Assembly: GCA_964527995.1 (NCBI GenBank)
Contig: CAZGRP010000003.1
Coordinates: forward strand, 110,468-174,467
Length of the DNA: 64,000 nt
Direction of reading: 5' to 3'
DNA from: CAZGRP01 sp964527995
GTDB taxonomy: Bacteria > Zhuqueibacterota > Zhuqueibacteria > Oceanimicrobiales > CAZGRP01
Shown: one piece after another, positions 45,216 to 55,286 of the stretch
Layout: each line of letters starts with the position of its first letter
How positions within the stretch are numbered: the stretch's first letter is position 1
Notes under the pieces: generated by a model
Told to the model about the DNA's origin: nothing
Seen by the model: only the letters and a program-made list of their open reading frames with translations
Database searches by the model: none
Made by a program: the position numbers and the translations under genes

Positions 45216-45270
45216 GGCTCTCGGGCGCCTGGTCTTTTCTCCCCAGCAGAAACGTCTGGGGCGACCGTTC
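45216..45270. repeat. 55-bp contig-end overlap, right copy
   Basis: Second copy of the 55-bp end sequence at 45061-45115, encoding the same 18 residues in the same frame. Confidence 0.9.
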
Positions 45271-46740
45271 CAAACGAGAAAGCTCGTGAATCAGTGCGCC
45301 GACCCGGCTTCCTTTCACCTCCTCGGTGCGATTCACGAGAGCGGAAAGAACGGCTTCGACCTCCGAGAAGAGCGGGACAACCGATGCAGGCAAGCTTTCA
45401 GCGAGCGCTCTCAGCGACATGCAAGCTCGCCACGCCTTGGTCGCCACCTCCTCAATCTCCTCGCTGCCATGGATCATAGCCACGTCCCGCATCTGCTCGA
45501 AAATGCTTTCGAGAGCTGCGAGATCCACCGATTTCTTCTTCCCTGCAGATGCCTTGAGAACGCGCTGCAGACGACGCACAAGGCCTGCCATTTCAGAGCG
45601 GACGGCATGGGTCAATCCTTCGGGTACGGCGATGTCCTCGAGGTAGTCCAGGTCCATCTCCGGCTCGACAGCGACCGAGCTGGGCGCCGCCGGCGCCTGC
45701 ATGGAGTCCAGCGTATCCTCTGCCAGCGACAGAAAGCTCTCCCGCGGCTCTGTGGCCTCCTCGAACGCGACTGAGGAAGACTCGCCCGACTGGCCGCCAG
45801 CGCCCTCCGGCTCAGAAGCCTCCATCAGATCCGAAACCATGAACCCTTCTTCGTCGAAGGTGCCCGCGGTGTAGGACGGGTCATCCTCGCCCTTCGGCGC
45901 CGCTGGGCTCTCTTCGACCTCTTCGTGAACGCTTTGCTCCTTGGCACGCAGGCTGTCCAGCCAATCCTCGAACTCCTCGTCCGAAATTTCCAGCTCCACT
46001 CTCTCACCGGTTTCGGTCTCGGGCGCCTCCTCCGCGCTTGGGGAAGAGTCGCTTTCTGAGGCCATCGAAACCACTGGCTGCCGCGGCATCTCGGCCTCGG
46101 CGGGCTCCTTTTCCAGATCAAAGGGCAGCTCCAGCTCGTGCCCCTCGTGCCCCCCTGTCTCCTCCAGGAGCTCAGCGAGCATGGTCTCAGACTGCCGCGA
46201 AGCGTGCGCCGGCGCCGCTGCCGCTTTCACCTCGGGCCCGAACGGCACCTCCTCAGGACTCTGCGCCTCCGCCTCGGCTGGTAGCGAGTCGGATGCCGGC
46301 GCGGACGTCTTCGCAGAGGGCTGAGCCACCGCACCTGCAACACCCAGCCAGTCAAGAAGTCGCGGCCGGTCGTCATCGCTGTGCAACACGTCGCGAAGCG
46401 TGTCGGCAAGAAAGGCGGCGACTCGATCGATCTCCGCCTTCATGCCATCCATGTCCAACGAGGCGGTCTCGAGTCGATCGATGGTGTCGTAGAGTTCCTG
46501 ATGAAATGCCTGGAAACGGCCGATGACGGAGAGCTTGACCAGCTCAGAAGCGACATTCGAGGCGTCCTCCATGCGCTGCAGGAAGCGCTCGATCAGTATC
46601 AAATCACTTTCGTGGATCTGCCCGTCCCGTTGGAGTTTTTCCAGCCTGGCTTTATGACGGGCGTAGAAATAGCTCTTGGGGTTGAAAAAACGCCGGAGCA
46701 GCTCTGCCCGGAAATCTCTCTTGTCGTTGGATGCCGTCAC
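45216..46740 (-). CDS. N-terminal part of 770-residue acidic Hpt-like protein
   Basis: The 5' part (508 codons) of the gene completed at 44273-45115. The start is GTG at 46740. Residues 1-130 are helical, with a basic beginning (RRFFNPKSYFYARHKARLEKL) and two or three long helices. Residues about 135-370 are very acidic and rich in Glu, Ala, Pro and Ser, with short patches such as EEFEDWLDSLRAKE, and look disordered. Residues about 375-475 form a bundle whose core FEQMRDVAMIHGSEEIEEVA matches E-M-L-C-D-L-A-M-V-Y-G-Y-E-D-I-E in the 430-residue protein; both have Glu (here E415) at the Hpt histidine position. It lies 53 nt after the lytic transglycosylase gene. Function unknown; a scaffold for FtsZ is a guess. 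Confidence 0.75.
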
Positions 46741-46793
46741 CAGACCACCTGTCCTCTTCAGTCCTTCTTCGCAAAAAGCAAGCTGTTCCTTGC

Positions 46794-47486
46794 TCAGTTA
46801 CGAAGTCCGTTGTATAGCCTCAAGATCGCCGGCACGTACGTCCGTGTCTCTTTCCATAAAACCTGGTCGTCGCGGCCATGGGCCAGCCACATCATGGCGC
46901 GGCGCTCGCCGCCGTTGTACGCTGCCAGCCCGCCTTCGAGCTGATACATGTCGATCAGGCTTGAAAGATAGCGGGTGCCGAGGCGGATGTTACGAACGGG
47001 ATCGTAAAGCACCTCTTCAGGGCGTGTCCATCGAATCCCCTCGAGATCGGCGAGGAACTTGCCGGTGGCCGGCATGATCTGCATCAGCCCCATGGCTCCC
47101 GCTGGAGAACGGATATCCGGCCGCCAAGTGTGGGCCGTCTCATGCGTGATGGTTGCGCAGATCAGATCAACGTCCAGGTTCTCGTACTTGATGCTGGCCT
47201 CGTAGATTGCCTCAGCGGTGCGGTTTTTCACCTCATCCGGCAGACTACGATTGTATCGATTGATAACCTCCAAAATTCTAAGGAGTTCCACCTCCTTCTG
47301 CCGGTCGACTTTAGCGGCGTATCGCAACTCCACCAACGACTTCTCGACACTTGCCAACTCCTGATTTTCAGGCGGCGGACCCAGAAGTCTCACGGATAAA
47401 CTAGCTGTCAACGTCGTGAATACCATCCCCATCGCAAAGACGAACAAGATCGTCCCTTTGCACCGGCTGGTGGTCGTCGGGCGCAT
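46794..47486 (-). CDS. Membrane-anchored lytic transglycosylase (SLT domain)
   Basis: A 230-residue peptidoglycan-cleaving enzyme. The ATG at 47486 has AGGAGGT 5 nt upstream; the open frame to 47609 has no such site. A signal-anchor helix covers about 11-33. A helical linker leads to the SLT domain (about 95-225) with catalytic E116 in THETAHTW, SPAGAMGLMQIMPATG and AYNGGERRAMMW. It sits between the receiver gene and the acidic helical protein, in the same unit as FtsZ, which suggests a role in wall remodelling. Confidence 0.92.
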   Translation of the reverse strand: MRPTTTSRCKGTILFVFAMGMVFTTLTASLSVRLLGPPPENQELASVEKSLVELRYAAKVDRQKEVELLRILEVINRYNRSLPDEVKNRTAEAIYEASIKYENLDVDLICATITHETAHTWRPDIRSPAGAMGLMQIMPATGKFLADLEGIRWTRPEEVLYDPVRNIRLGTRYLSSLIDMYQLEGGLAAYNGGERRAMMWLAHGRDDQVLWKETRTYVPAILRLYNGLRN

Positions 47487-47673
47487 TCGCACCTCCTGAT
47501 GCTTCACTCCTCTCGAATCGAACCCCACCTGCCCAGGCGGCCCCCGGCCCAGCCATGTGTCGGTGCGAGTTTCCCACCAACCAGGCTGGCTAGAACGGCA
47601 CCCAGGCAAGCCCTTTCACGGTGTGGGCGCCTTCTACCACCCCGCCACGCTGCACCACCCGGCGCCTGAAAGC

Positions 47674-48099
47674 CTAGCCTTCCGGTACCTTCATCGCGGA
47701 GTCGGCCTTACTTAGGATTTCCACGTCGGTGAACGCCTTGTCGATTTCCTCCAGTAGTTGGTCGATGTTGACTGGTTTGTGCACGACAGCCCGAAACCCC
47801 ATTCGCTTCGCTTGCCTCCGCGTTTCGGGGCTGTCGTAGGCTGTCATCAGTATCGCCTGGCCGCAAGGAAGAAGGGCCTTCACTTCAGAAAAGAGCTCCA
47901 GTCCGGACATTCCGGGCAGGCGTAGATCGGTGATCAGCAAGTCTGCATCGTCATGCACCAGATGAACCATCGCCTGCTCACCACTTTCTGCCGTGCACAC
48001 CTCGTAGCCGATCTCGCGAAGCAGTTCCGCCAACCCATCGCGAGTGTAACGATCGTCTTCGACAATGATGATCTTGCCCGTCCCGGCTTCCGAGTCCAT
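47674..48099 (-). CDS. Single-domain response regulator
   Basis: A 141-residue receiver with no output domain. The acidic pocket (VEDD), phospho-acceptor D58 (LLITDLRLPGMSG), the switch Thr (ILMTAYDS) and the Lys of VVHKPVN are all present, so it should be phosphorylated. It starts 15 nt after parA and precedes the lytic transglycosylase by 187 nt. Its kinase is not adjacent; kinases at 50946-56768 are candidates. Confidence 0.94.
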   Translation of the reverse strand: MDSEAGTGKIIIVEDDRYTRDGLAELLREIGYEVCTAESGEQAMVHLVHDDADLLITDLRLPGMSGLELFSEVKALLPCGQAILMTAYDSPETRRQAKRMGFRAVVHKPVNIDQLLEEIDKAFTDVEILSKADSAMKVPEG

Positions 48100-48114
48100 G
48101 CCAGCCTCCGAAGG

Positions 48115-48897
48115 TCATGCGGCCACTCCGAGCTGTTGCGACTGGCTCAAAAGCTCCTTGGCCAGTTCGAGATAGCTCGTCGCCCCTTTGCAATGCTTGT
48201 CGAACAACAGCACCGGCTTGCCATAGTAGGGAACTTCGGCAAGACGAACGTTTCGCGGAATCTCGGTGGAAAACACAAGTCCTTGCAGCGTCGCCCGTAC
48301 TTTCTTAATGACGCGCTTGGTCAGGTTATTCCGTTGGTCCACCATGGTCAATAGAAAGCCACGGTAACGGAGATTCGGATTGTACTCCGCCCTGATCGTT
48401 CGCGTCATCTTCAAGAACCGCCCCAGTGCCTTCAGCGCGTAGTATTCGCACTGGATGGGCACGATCAAGGAGTCGGCTGCAATCAGGCCATTCAAAGTGA
48501 GGTTGCCGAGCGAGGGCGGGCAGTCGATGAAGATGAAACGATAGCGATCGCGAATCTCCGCCAGGCTGTCGCGAAGCTTGGATTCAGCTGCCGCACCGAT
48601 CAGATTGCGCTTCTCTCCTTCGTCCGACCACACGTTGGAAGGCACAAAATCGAAGTTCTCGAGCATCGTGGCGTGAATGGCTTCGCTGATCGGCACGTCG
48701 CGTGTGAACACCTCCAGAATTCCGGCTTTGATGTCGTAGCGACCATAGCCAAAACTCGTGGCCACGCTTCCCTGGGGGTCCATGTCGACGAGCAGCACCT
48801 TGTGCCCCAATTGCGCCAGGCTGGCACTCAGATTCACGGCTGTGGTCGTTTTCCCAACACCGCCCTTCTGGCTGGCGATGGCGATGACTTCTCCCAT
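48115..48897 (-). CDS. ParA/Soj-type ATPase
   Basis: A 260-residue deviant Walker-A ATPase: KGGVGKTT at 11-18 with signature K11 and K16. VDMDPQGSV and FIDCPPSLGNLTLNGL follow. Such proteins position chromosomes, plasmids or protein clusters by patterning on DNA. No parB or parS-like site is adjacent, so it is an orphan ParA that may position the products of the downstream genes. AAAGGAG lies 8 nt before the ATG. It is the first gene of the FtsZ unit. Confidence 0.93.
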   Translation of the reverse strand: MGEVIAIASQKGGVGKTTTAVNLSASLAQLGHKVLLVDMDPQGSVATSFGYGRYDIKAGILEVFTRDVPISEAIHATMLENFDFVPSNVWSDEGEKRNLIGAAAESKLRDSLAEIRDRYRFIFIDCPPSLGNLTLNGLIAADSLIVPIQCEYYALKALGRFLKMTRTIRAEYNPNLRYRGFLLTMVDQRNNLTKRVIKKVRATLQGLVFSTEIPRNVRLAEVPYYGKPVLLFDKHCKGATSYLELAKELLSQSQQLGVAA

Positions 48898-49563
48898 GAA
48901 GCGACTCCTTTGCGAAAAGATCCTTTTCCCTTCCTACGTATTGCGAGACGTACTCCGGCGTCGCAAAAGACCTATTCTTGTTATCGGACGGAAACCGGAG
49001 AGCTTGTGTTCAGGAAGGAAGTCCACCAGGAAATCGGGCTTAGTGCCATCCTTGTCACAAAGGTACCGGCGCAGTCACCGAGGGGACAGGCGCTCGCGCT
49101 GACATGAAGGTTCACAACGTGGCGGGTTTTCGCAAACACCATGCCACGGGCCGGAGTCGAGAGGGGAACAATCGCCGGGGCGGGCGCAGCGGTCGCCAAG
49201 GCGCGTCACAGGCCAGAAATGCCTTCCGGCGCCTTCATCGCGCCTGACAGCAACCCTACGTCGAGCATGAGGGAAGCCCCCAGGTGGGCAAATTTTGTCC
49301 ACCGCGAGGTAAACTGCACCGTTTCGGATCGAAACGATTCCGGTGGCGTCGGGCAATGCTGTTCGGGGTTGAAACAGTGTTTCGCCAGAGGAGCCTGCGC
49401 CACAGGCTGGCCGTGGCCGCAGGTTGTGATCAGGAGAGCGAATTCGGGGAGAACAGAGGGGCAAGCACACACGTGTTGGCCGCCGGGCCTCGGCGCTCCG
49501 CTGAGGAGATTGGGGCGCCGCCGTCGATCGATATCACAGCGGCGAATTGCAGATCGTCGGGCC
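48898..49563. other. 666-nt intergenic region with several short hairpins
   Basis: The longest gene-free stretch in the window. No frame here looks coding. It holds three short perfect hairpins: 49320-49336 (7-bp stem, 3-nt loop), 49371-49383 and 49392-49408. A longer stem-loop lies at 49118-49148. No T-run follows any of them. An inverted repeat TTGCGA/TCGCAA lies at about 48943-48968, before parA. It may hold the parA promoter, a leader or a small RNA. Confidence 0.5.
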
Positions 49564-50943
49564 TCAGACGTCGGTGATGCCATACACTTTCATTTTCTCT
49601 CGCAGGGTCGACCGCGAGATGCGCAAAATACGCGCCGTCTTCGACTTGTTGCCCTGGTTTTGCCGCAGCACTCGGATGATGTGCCGCCGCTCCATTTCCT
49701 GCAGCGACAGACCGTCGCCGTTGGCAGTCTCGAACTCCGATCCGGTGAGCGAGAGGTTATCGTCACCCCGACGAAGTTCCATGGGCAGATGTTCCGGAAG
49801 CAGGGTATTCCCAGTGCATAGGATCACGGCGCGCTCGATGACGTTCTTCAGCTCGCGAACGTTGCCCGGCCATCGATAGCGCAGCAAAAGGAGCTTCGCC
49901 TCGTCAGAAATGTAGCGTACGTCTTTGCCAAACTCCTCGTTGTTGGCCCCGATGAAGAGAGTGGCCAGGGGCAGAATCTCCTCGACCCGCTCGCGCAGAG
50001 GAGGCAGCGTGATGACCATCACCTTCAGGCGATAATAGAGGTCCTCGCGGAAAGCGCCCTCACGCACCGCTTCCTCCAGGTTACGATTGGTGGCGGCAAT
50101 GATGCGCACATCGATGTTGATATCGGAAGTGCCACCGATACGGCGGAAGCTCTGCGTTTCCAGGACCCGCAGCAGCTTCGGCTGCAGCGACAGTTTCATG
50201 CTTACAACCTCGTCGAGGAAGATGCTGCCTCCGTTTGCCAGTTCGAAGATTCCTTTTTTCAACGATTTGGCATCGGTGAAAGCGCCTTTCTCGTGCCCGA
50301 ACAGTTCGCTCTCAAGCAGATTCTCCGGAATCGCGGCGCAGTTTAGCTTGATGAGCGGCTTGTCGGCGCGACTGCTCCACTTGTGTACGGCGTTGGCCAC
50401 CAACTCTTTGCCGGTGCCGCTCTCGCCCTCGATCAAAACCGAAGTGCGCGGCGTGGCTGCAACCACCTTGATCAGTCTTTTCACCTCAAGCATGGCCGGG
50501 CTGTTACCGAACAGCTCATCGTCGGGAAACTGCTTCTGTTGCTGCTGCCGCAGCCGTGACACCTCTCTCTTCAAGCGGTGAGTTTCCAGAGCTTTGTTCA
50601 CGACGATTTTCAACTCGTCGAGCTCGAAAGGCTTCATCAGGTAGTCGTAGGCGCCCTTTTTCATGGCGTCTACAGCCGGCTGGGCGTCGGTGATGGCGGT
50701 GATCATGATGACCAGCAGGTCCGGGTCGATCTCCTTGATCTCTTCAAGAACCCGCAGCCCATCGATCTCTGGCAGCTTGATGTCCAGGAGAACCAGGTCG
50801 ATGAGGTCCTTTCTCAAAATGGAAAGGGCCTGGCCCCCCGAGAACGCCGTCCGAACGCGATGCCCCTCTTTGCGCATCACGTCCGCGAGTGTTTGGCATA
50901 AGTCCTCGTTGTCTTCAACGACCAGAACGCTTGCCCGAAACAT
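49564..50943 (-). CDS. Sigma-54-dependent response regulator (NtrC family)
   Basis: A 459-residue transcription activator. The receiver has D54 (LLDIKLPEIDG) and MKPFELDEL. The AAA+ domain has Walker A GESGTGKE (173-180), Walker B GSIFLDE (239-245) and the sigma-54 contact loop GAFTDA (220-225), a natural variant of GAFTGA. The Fis-type helix-turn-helix ends RISRSTLREKMKVYGI. GGAGGAGTAATT precedes the ATG, and the stop of its likely kinase partner lies 2 nt upstream. Targets are unknown. Confidence 0.95.
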   Translation of the reverse strand: MFRASVLVVEDNEDLCQTLADVMRKEGHRVRTAFSGGQALSILRKDLIDLVLLDIKLPEIDGLRVLEEIKEIDPDLLVIMITAITDAQPAVDAMKKGAYDYLMKPFELDELKIVVNKALETHRLKREVSRLRQQQQKQFPDDELFGNSPAMLEVKRLIKVVAATPRTSVLIEGESGTGKELVANAVHKWSSRADKPLIKLNCAAIPENLLESELFGHEKGAFTDAKSLKKGIFELANGGSIFLDEVVSMKLSLQPKLLRVLETQSFRRIGGTSDINIDVRIIAATNRNLEEAVREGAFREDLYYRLKVMVITLPPLRERVEEILPLATLFIGANNEEFGKDVRYISDEAKLLLLRYRWPGNVRELKNVIERAVILCTGNTLLPEHLPMELRRGDDNLSLTGSEFETANGDGLSLQEMERRHIIRVLRQNQGNKSKTARILRISRSTLREKMKVYGITDV

Positions 50944-50945
50944 AA

Positions 50946-52952
50946 TTACTCCTCCGTAGGCAGAAGCAAGACGAATGTGGTGCCTTCACCTTGTTCGCTC
51001 TCCACCTGGATCTCCCCCTTGTGCTCCTCGATGATGCGGTAGACAATGGACAATCCCAAACCCGTGCCTTGCGGCTTGGTGGTGAAGAATGGATCAAAGA
51101 TGGCTTCAAGGTGTTTGGGATCGATGCCGGCTCCCGAGTCGGTGATGCGAACTTCCACGTATTCCGACGATTCTCTCCGCCAGGCATATCGGCGCCCCTG
51201 GCGGTCGACCCTCTGGAGCTTGGTCGTTACCGGCCGTGCCTGCAGCCGGAGCAAGCCGCCGTCCGGCATCGCATCGAGCGCATTGAGCAAAAGGTTGAAA
51301 ACCACCTGTTGGATCTGATGGAAGTCCACGTACACGGCCGGCAGGTCGACAGCGTAGGTCTCTTCGAAACGAACATTGCTGTTGCGCAGCCTCTTGTCGA
51401 GAAGCGCCATCACCTCCTGGACGATCTCCTGCAGGCGATAGGGCTTGCGCATCGGTTGCCGCGGCCGGGCATAGGAGAAGAAGGCTTTGAGCAGCTCGTC
51501 CATGCGGTTGACCTGACGAACGATGCGAGTCAGGTACTCCCGGCGGGGATCGATGGGGTCGATCTCCTCTTCGAGCGTTTGCGCCATCGTTTTGATGCCG
51601 GCCAGCGGATTGCGGATCTCGTGGGCGATTCCGGAAGCCAGCACGCCCAGAGAGGCCAGGCGGTCCATGCGCGCCACCTCCGCCTGCATCTGCTTGATAT
51701 CGGAGATGTCGCGAAACGAGATGATTGTGCCCACTCTCTGGCCCTGGTTGTCGATGCGCGGGGTGATGGTGTAGCCGATGTGCACCCGATGCCCGTCTCG
51801 GGTGGTCAACTCCGTCTCGCATCCGTAAAGCGGCTCCTTCGGATCTTCCGGATCCGGCAGCAGGTAGGCGCTCTCCTCCGGCGAGAACACCTCGTGCAGG
51901 TATTTGCCGACGACTTCACTCGGGCTGAACCCGAGCACAGCCTCGGCAGCATTGTTGAAGTAGGTGATTCGCCGGTCCAGGTCCAGCGTGATCAGTCCGG
52001 CCCCCATGCTCTGGACAATGCTTTCGGTGAAATTCTTGAGCTCAGTGATTTCCTGCTCGAGCTTCTTGCGCCGGGTGATGTCCCGCGCGATCGCCACGCA
52101 GCCGGCGACACGTCCGTGCTCGAACAGCGGGTTGATGTTGGTGGAAAAATAGAGCGTGCGCTGGTTGGCGGCCCGGATGGCGACCTCGAAGATGCGGGCC
52201 TTGCCCATCAATGTGTCGCGAAAGTTCGCCTCGACGGCCTCGCGGTCGGCCTCGTCGATCAGCTCGTAAAAGGACCGGCCGATCCATTCGTCCCGGTCGT
52301 ATCCTGTGAGCGCCAGCATGCGCCGGTTGATGAACCGGAAGTTGCCTTCGGTGTCCAGGGTGAAAATCAGATCGCTGGCATTTTCGATCAGATCCTGGTA
52401 CTTGTACTCAGTGCGCCGGATCTCCTGCTGCAGCTCCTTGTTCCGTTGCTGCACACTGTGAAGGATGAACACGTTGTCGATGACGTTGATCAGCTCCCGA
52501 CTGCCGAATGGCTTGACGAGGAATGCACTCAAGCCCATCTCGAAGAGTCGATTTCGGTCGACCTGGTACTCGGGTTTGGCCGTGATCATGATCACCGGGA
52601 TTTCCGCGACATCGCGATAGGTCGGATTGGTGATGAGCTCCTCGAAGACTTCCAATCCACTCAGGTCCGGCATCATGTAGTCGAGCAGTAGCATGTCCGG
52701 GTGCTCGTGGAGAAGGGTGCGTAACCCCTCCCGGCCGCCGCTCGCTTCCAGGAAGCGATAGCCGGCCGCCTCGACAACACGGCGACTGATATTGCGCATC
52801 TCCGGATCATCATCCACGAGCAAGATGGTGCGCTGCTGTCGCTCCGCGACGGTCTTCTCCGCGCCTTCCGGCGCGCCGCGTCTGACCAGCAGGGTCCCAT
52901 ACAGCGGTGGCTTGCTTCTCGGAACATGTACGGTCTTGGTTTCGGAAGCCAT
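50946..52952 (-). CDS. Hybrid sensor histidine kinase: receiver, two PAS domains, kinase
   Basis: A 668-residue cytoplasmic kinase. The N-terminal receiver has D91 (LLLDYMMPDLSG). Two PAS domains follow (about 185-300 and 315-430, with NRRMLALTGYDRDEWIG and NNAAEAVLGFSPSEVVG). HisKA has H444 in AHEIRNPLAGIK. The HATPase domain has NLLLNALDAMP, DSGAGIDP and GTGLGLSIV. ATG at 52952 is used; the frame is open to 53018, overlapping the upstream kinase. Being adjacent to the NtrC-type gene, it is the likely partner. Confidence 0.93.
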   Translation of the reverse strand: MASETKTVHVPRSKPPLYGTLLVRRGAPEGAEKTVAERQQRTILLVDDDPEMRNISRRVVEAAGYRFLEASGGREGLRTLLHEHPDMLLLDYMMPDLSGLEVFEELITNPTYRDVAEIPVIMITAKPEYQVDRNRLFEMGLSAFLVKPFGSRELINVIDNVFILHSVQQRNKELQQEIRRTEYKYQDLIENASDLIFTLDTEGNFRFINRRMLALTGYDRDEWIGRSFYELIDEADREAVEANFRDTLMGKARIFEVAIRAANQRTLYFSTNINPLFEHGRVAGCVAIARDITRRKKLEQEITELKNFTESIVQSMGAGLITLDLDRRITYFNNAAEAVLGFSPSEVVGKYLHEVFSPEESAYLLPDPEDPKEPLYGCETELTTRDGHRVHIGYTITPRIDNQGQRVGTIISFRDISDIKQMQAEVARMDRLASLGVLASGIAHEIRNPLAGIKTMAQTLEEEIDPIDPRREYLTRIVRQVNRMDELLKAFFSYARPRQPMRKPYRLQEIVQEVMALLDKRLRNSNVRFEETYAVDLPAVYVDFHQIQQVVFNLLLNALDAMPDGGLLRLQARPVTTKLQRVDRQGRRYAWRRESSEYVEVRITDSGAGIDPKHLEAIFDPFFTTKPQGTGLGLSIVYRIIEEHKGEIQVESEQGEGTTFVLLLPTEE

Positions 52953-52968
52953 CCTTAGCTCACTGATT

Positions 52969-54504
<1,536 letters not shown>

Positions 54505-54512
54505 TCGTCCGT

Positions 54513-55133
54513 CTATGATTGATCGGCCCCGGCTGGCTCGCCCGCCGGGCTCTGCTTCTTTGATCCCAAAGTGCGCAGCAACTGACTCGACAGATTCGAT
54601 AACTGCCGAAGCAACGCCTCAACCGCCTGGCTCTCCTCGCCCTCCACCAGGCCGGAAGCCCCGATCTGGCGCAGGACCTCAACAGCACGTCTCAACCCGG
54701 CCACGCGACTCGAGCCATTTCCGCCGACGTTCGTGCCGTCCAAGACTCGCCGCCGCTCGATCGCATTCCAGATGACATTGACCAGTTCCCTGTGGCCGAA
54801 CGGCTTTTGCAGGTAGGCCCACAGCCCCAGGCGAAACATCTCGTCGATGTCTCGGCGGCGAGCCTCATAGGCAGTCAACATCATCACGGGTAGATCGTGA
54901 TAGCGGGCATAGGCAGGGTCGTTTCGCAACGTTCGCAGGAAGTCCAGGCCGTTCATGTCCGGGAGCATATGGTCGAGCAGAACAGCCGCTGGGCCTTTGT
55001 CCAGAATCTCAGCCAGTCCCTCTTCGGCCGAACGAGCCCAGAGAAACCGGAACCCGGCCTTCTCCACAACTCGGCCTGCGATGGTTGCCATGTCGGGATC
55101 ATCATCGATGAGGAGCACAGATGTTCGTTCCAT
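54513..55133 (-). CDS. Response regulator with helical C-terminal extension
   Basis: A 206-residue protein. The receiver (1-125) has the acidic pair LIDDD, the aspartate in VLLDHMLPDMNG and QKPFGHRELVNVI. It is followed by about 80 mostly helical residues with no known output domain. It is closely similar to the receiver of the kinase at 50946-52952 (IDNV/WNAI after FG-RELVNVI), suggesting duplication. Confidence 0.92.
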   Translation of the reverse strand: MERTSVLLIDDDPDMATIAGRVVEKAGFRFLWARSAEEGLAEILDKGPAAVLLDHMLPDMNGLDFLRTLRNDPAYARYHDLPVMMLTAYEARRRDIDEMFRLGLWAYLQKPFGHRELVNVIWNAIERRRVLDGTNVGGNGSSRVAGLRRAVEVLRQIGASGLVEGEESQAVEALLRQLSNLSSQLLRTLGSKKQSPAGEPAGADQS

Positions 55134-55286
55134 GAGCTATCCCGTCCTTAGTTCTCACATGGGGGGCGAGGGGATTGTGTTTCGGTCTGATGCCACGAAC
55201 CGTCCTGTTGTCTACACCTCGCCGTGTCTGGCACCACTCAAGATGGAAGGAAAAACTACGTGGTCTTGCAAATCTACCTCCGTCAT

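Noticed and set aside
48943..48968. TTGCGA/TCGCAA inverted repeat before parA as parS-like site or promoter
   Set aside because: It does not match the known parS palindrome and no -10 box stands at a good distance; kept only as part of the intergenic note.
49075..49821. Open frames on both strands in the gap between parA and the NtrC-type gene
   Set aside because: No family motif, no ribosome site, heavy Arg/Cys/Pro content typical of random GC-rich frames, and partial overlap with the 3' end of a real gene.
50269..50286. GAFTDA instead of GAFTGA as a sign that the NtrC-type regulator has lost sigma-54 contact
   Set aside because: GAFTDA is a common natural variant in otherwise normal NtrC-family activators, and Walker A, Walker B and the DNA-binding domain are intact.
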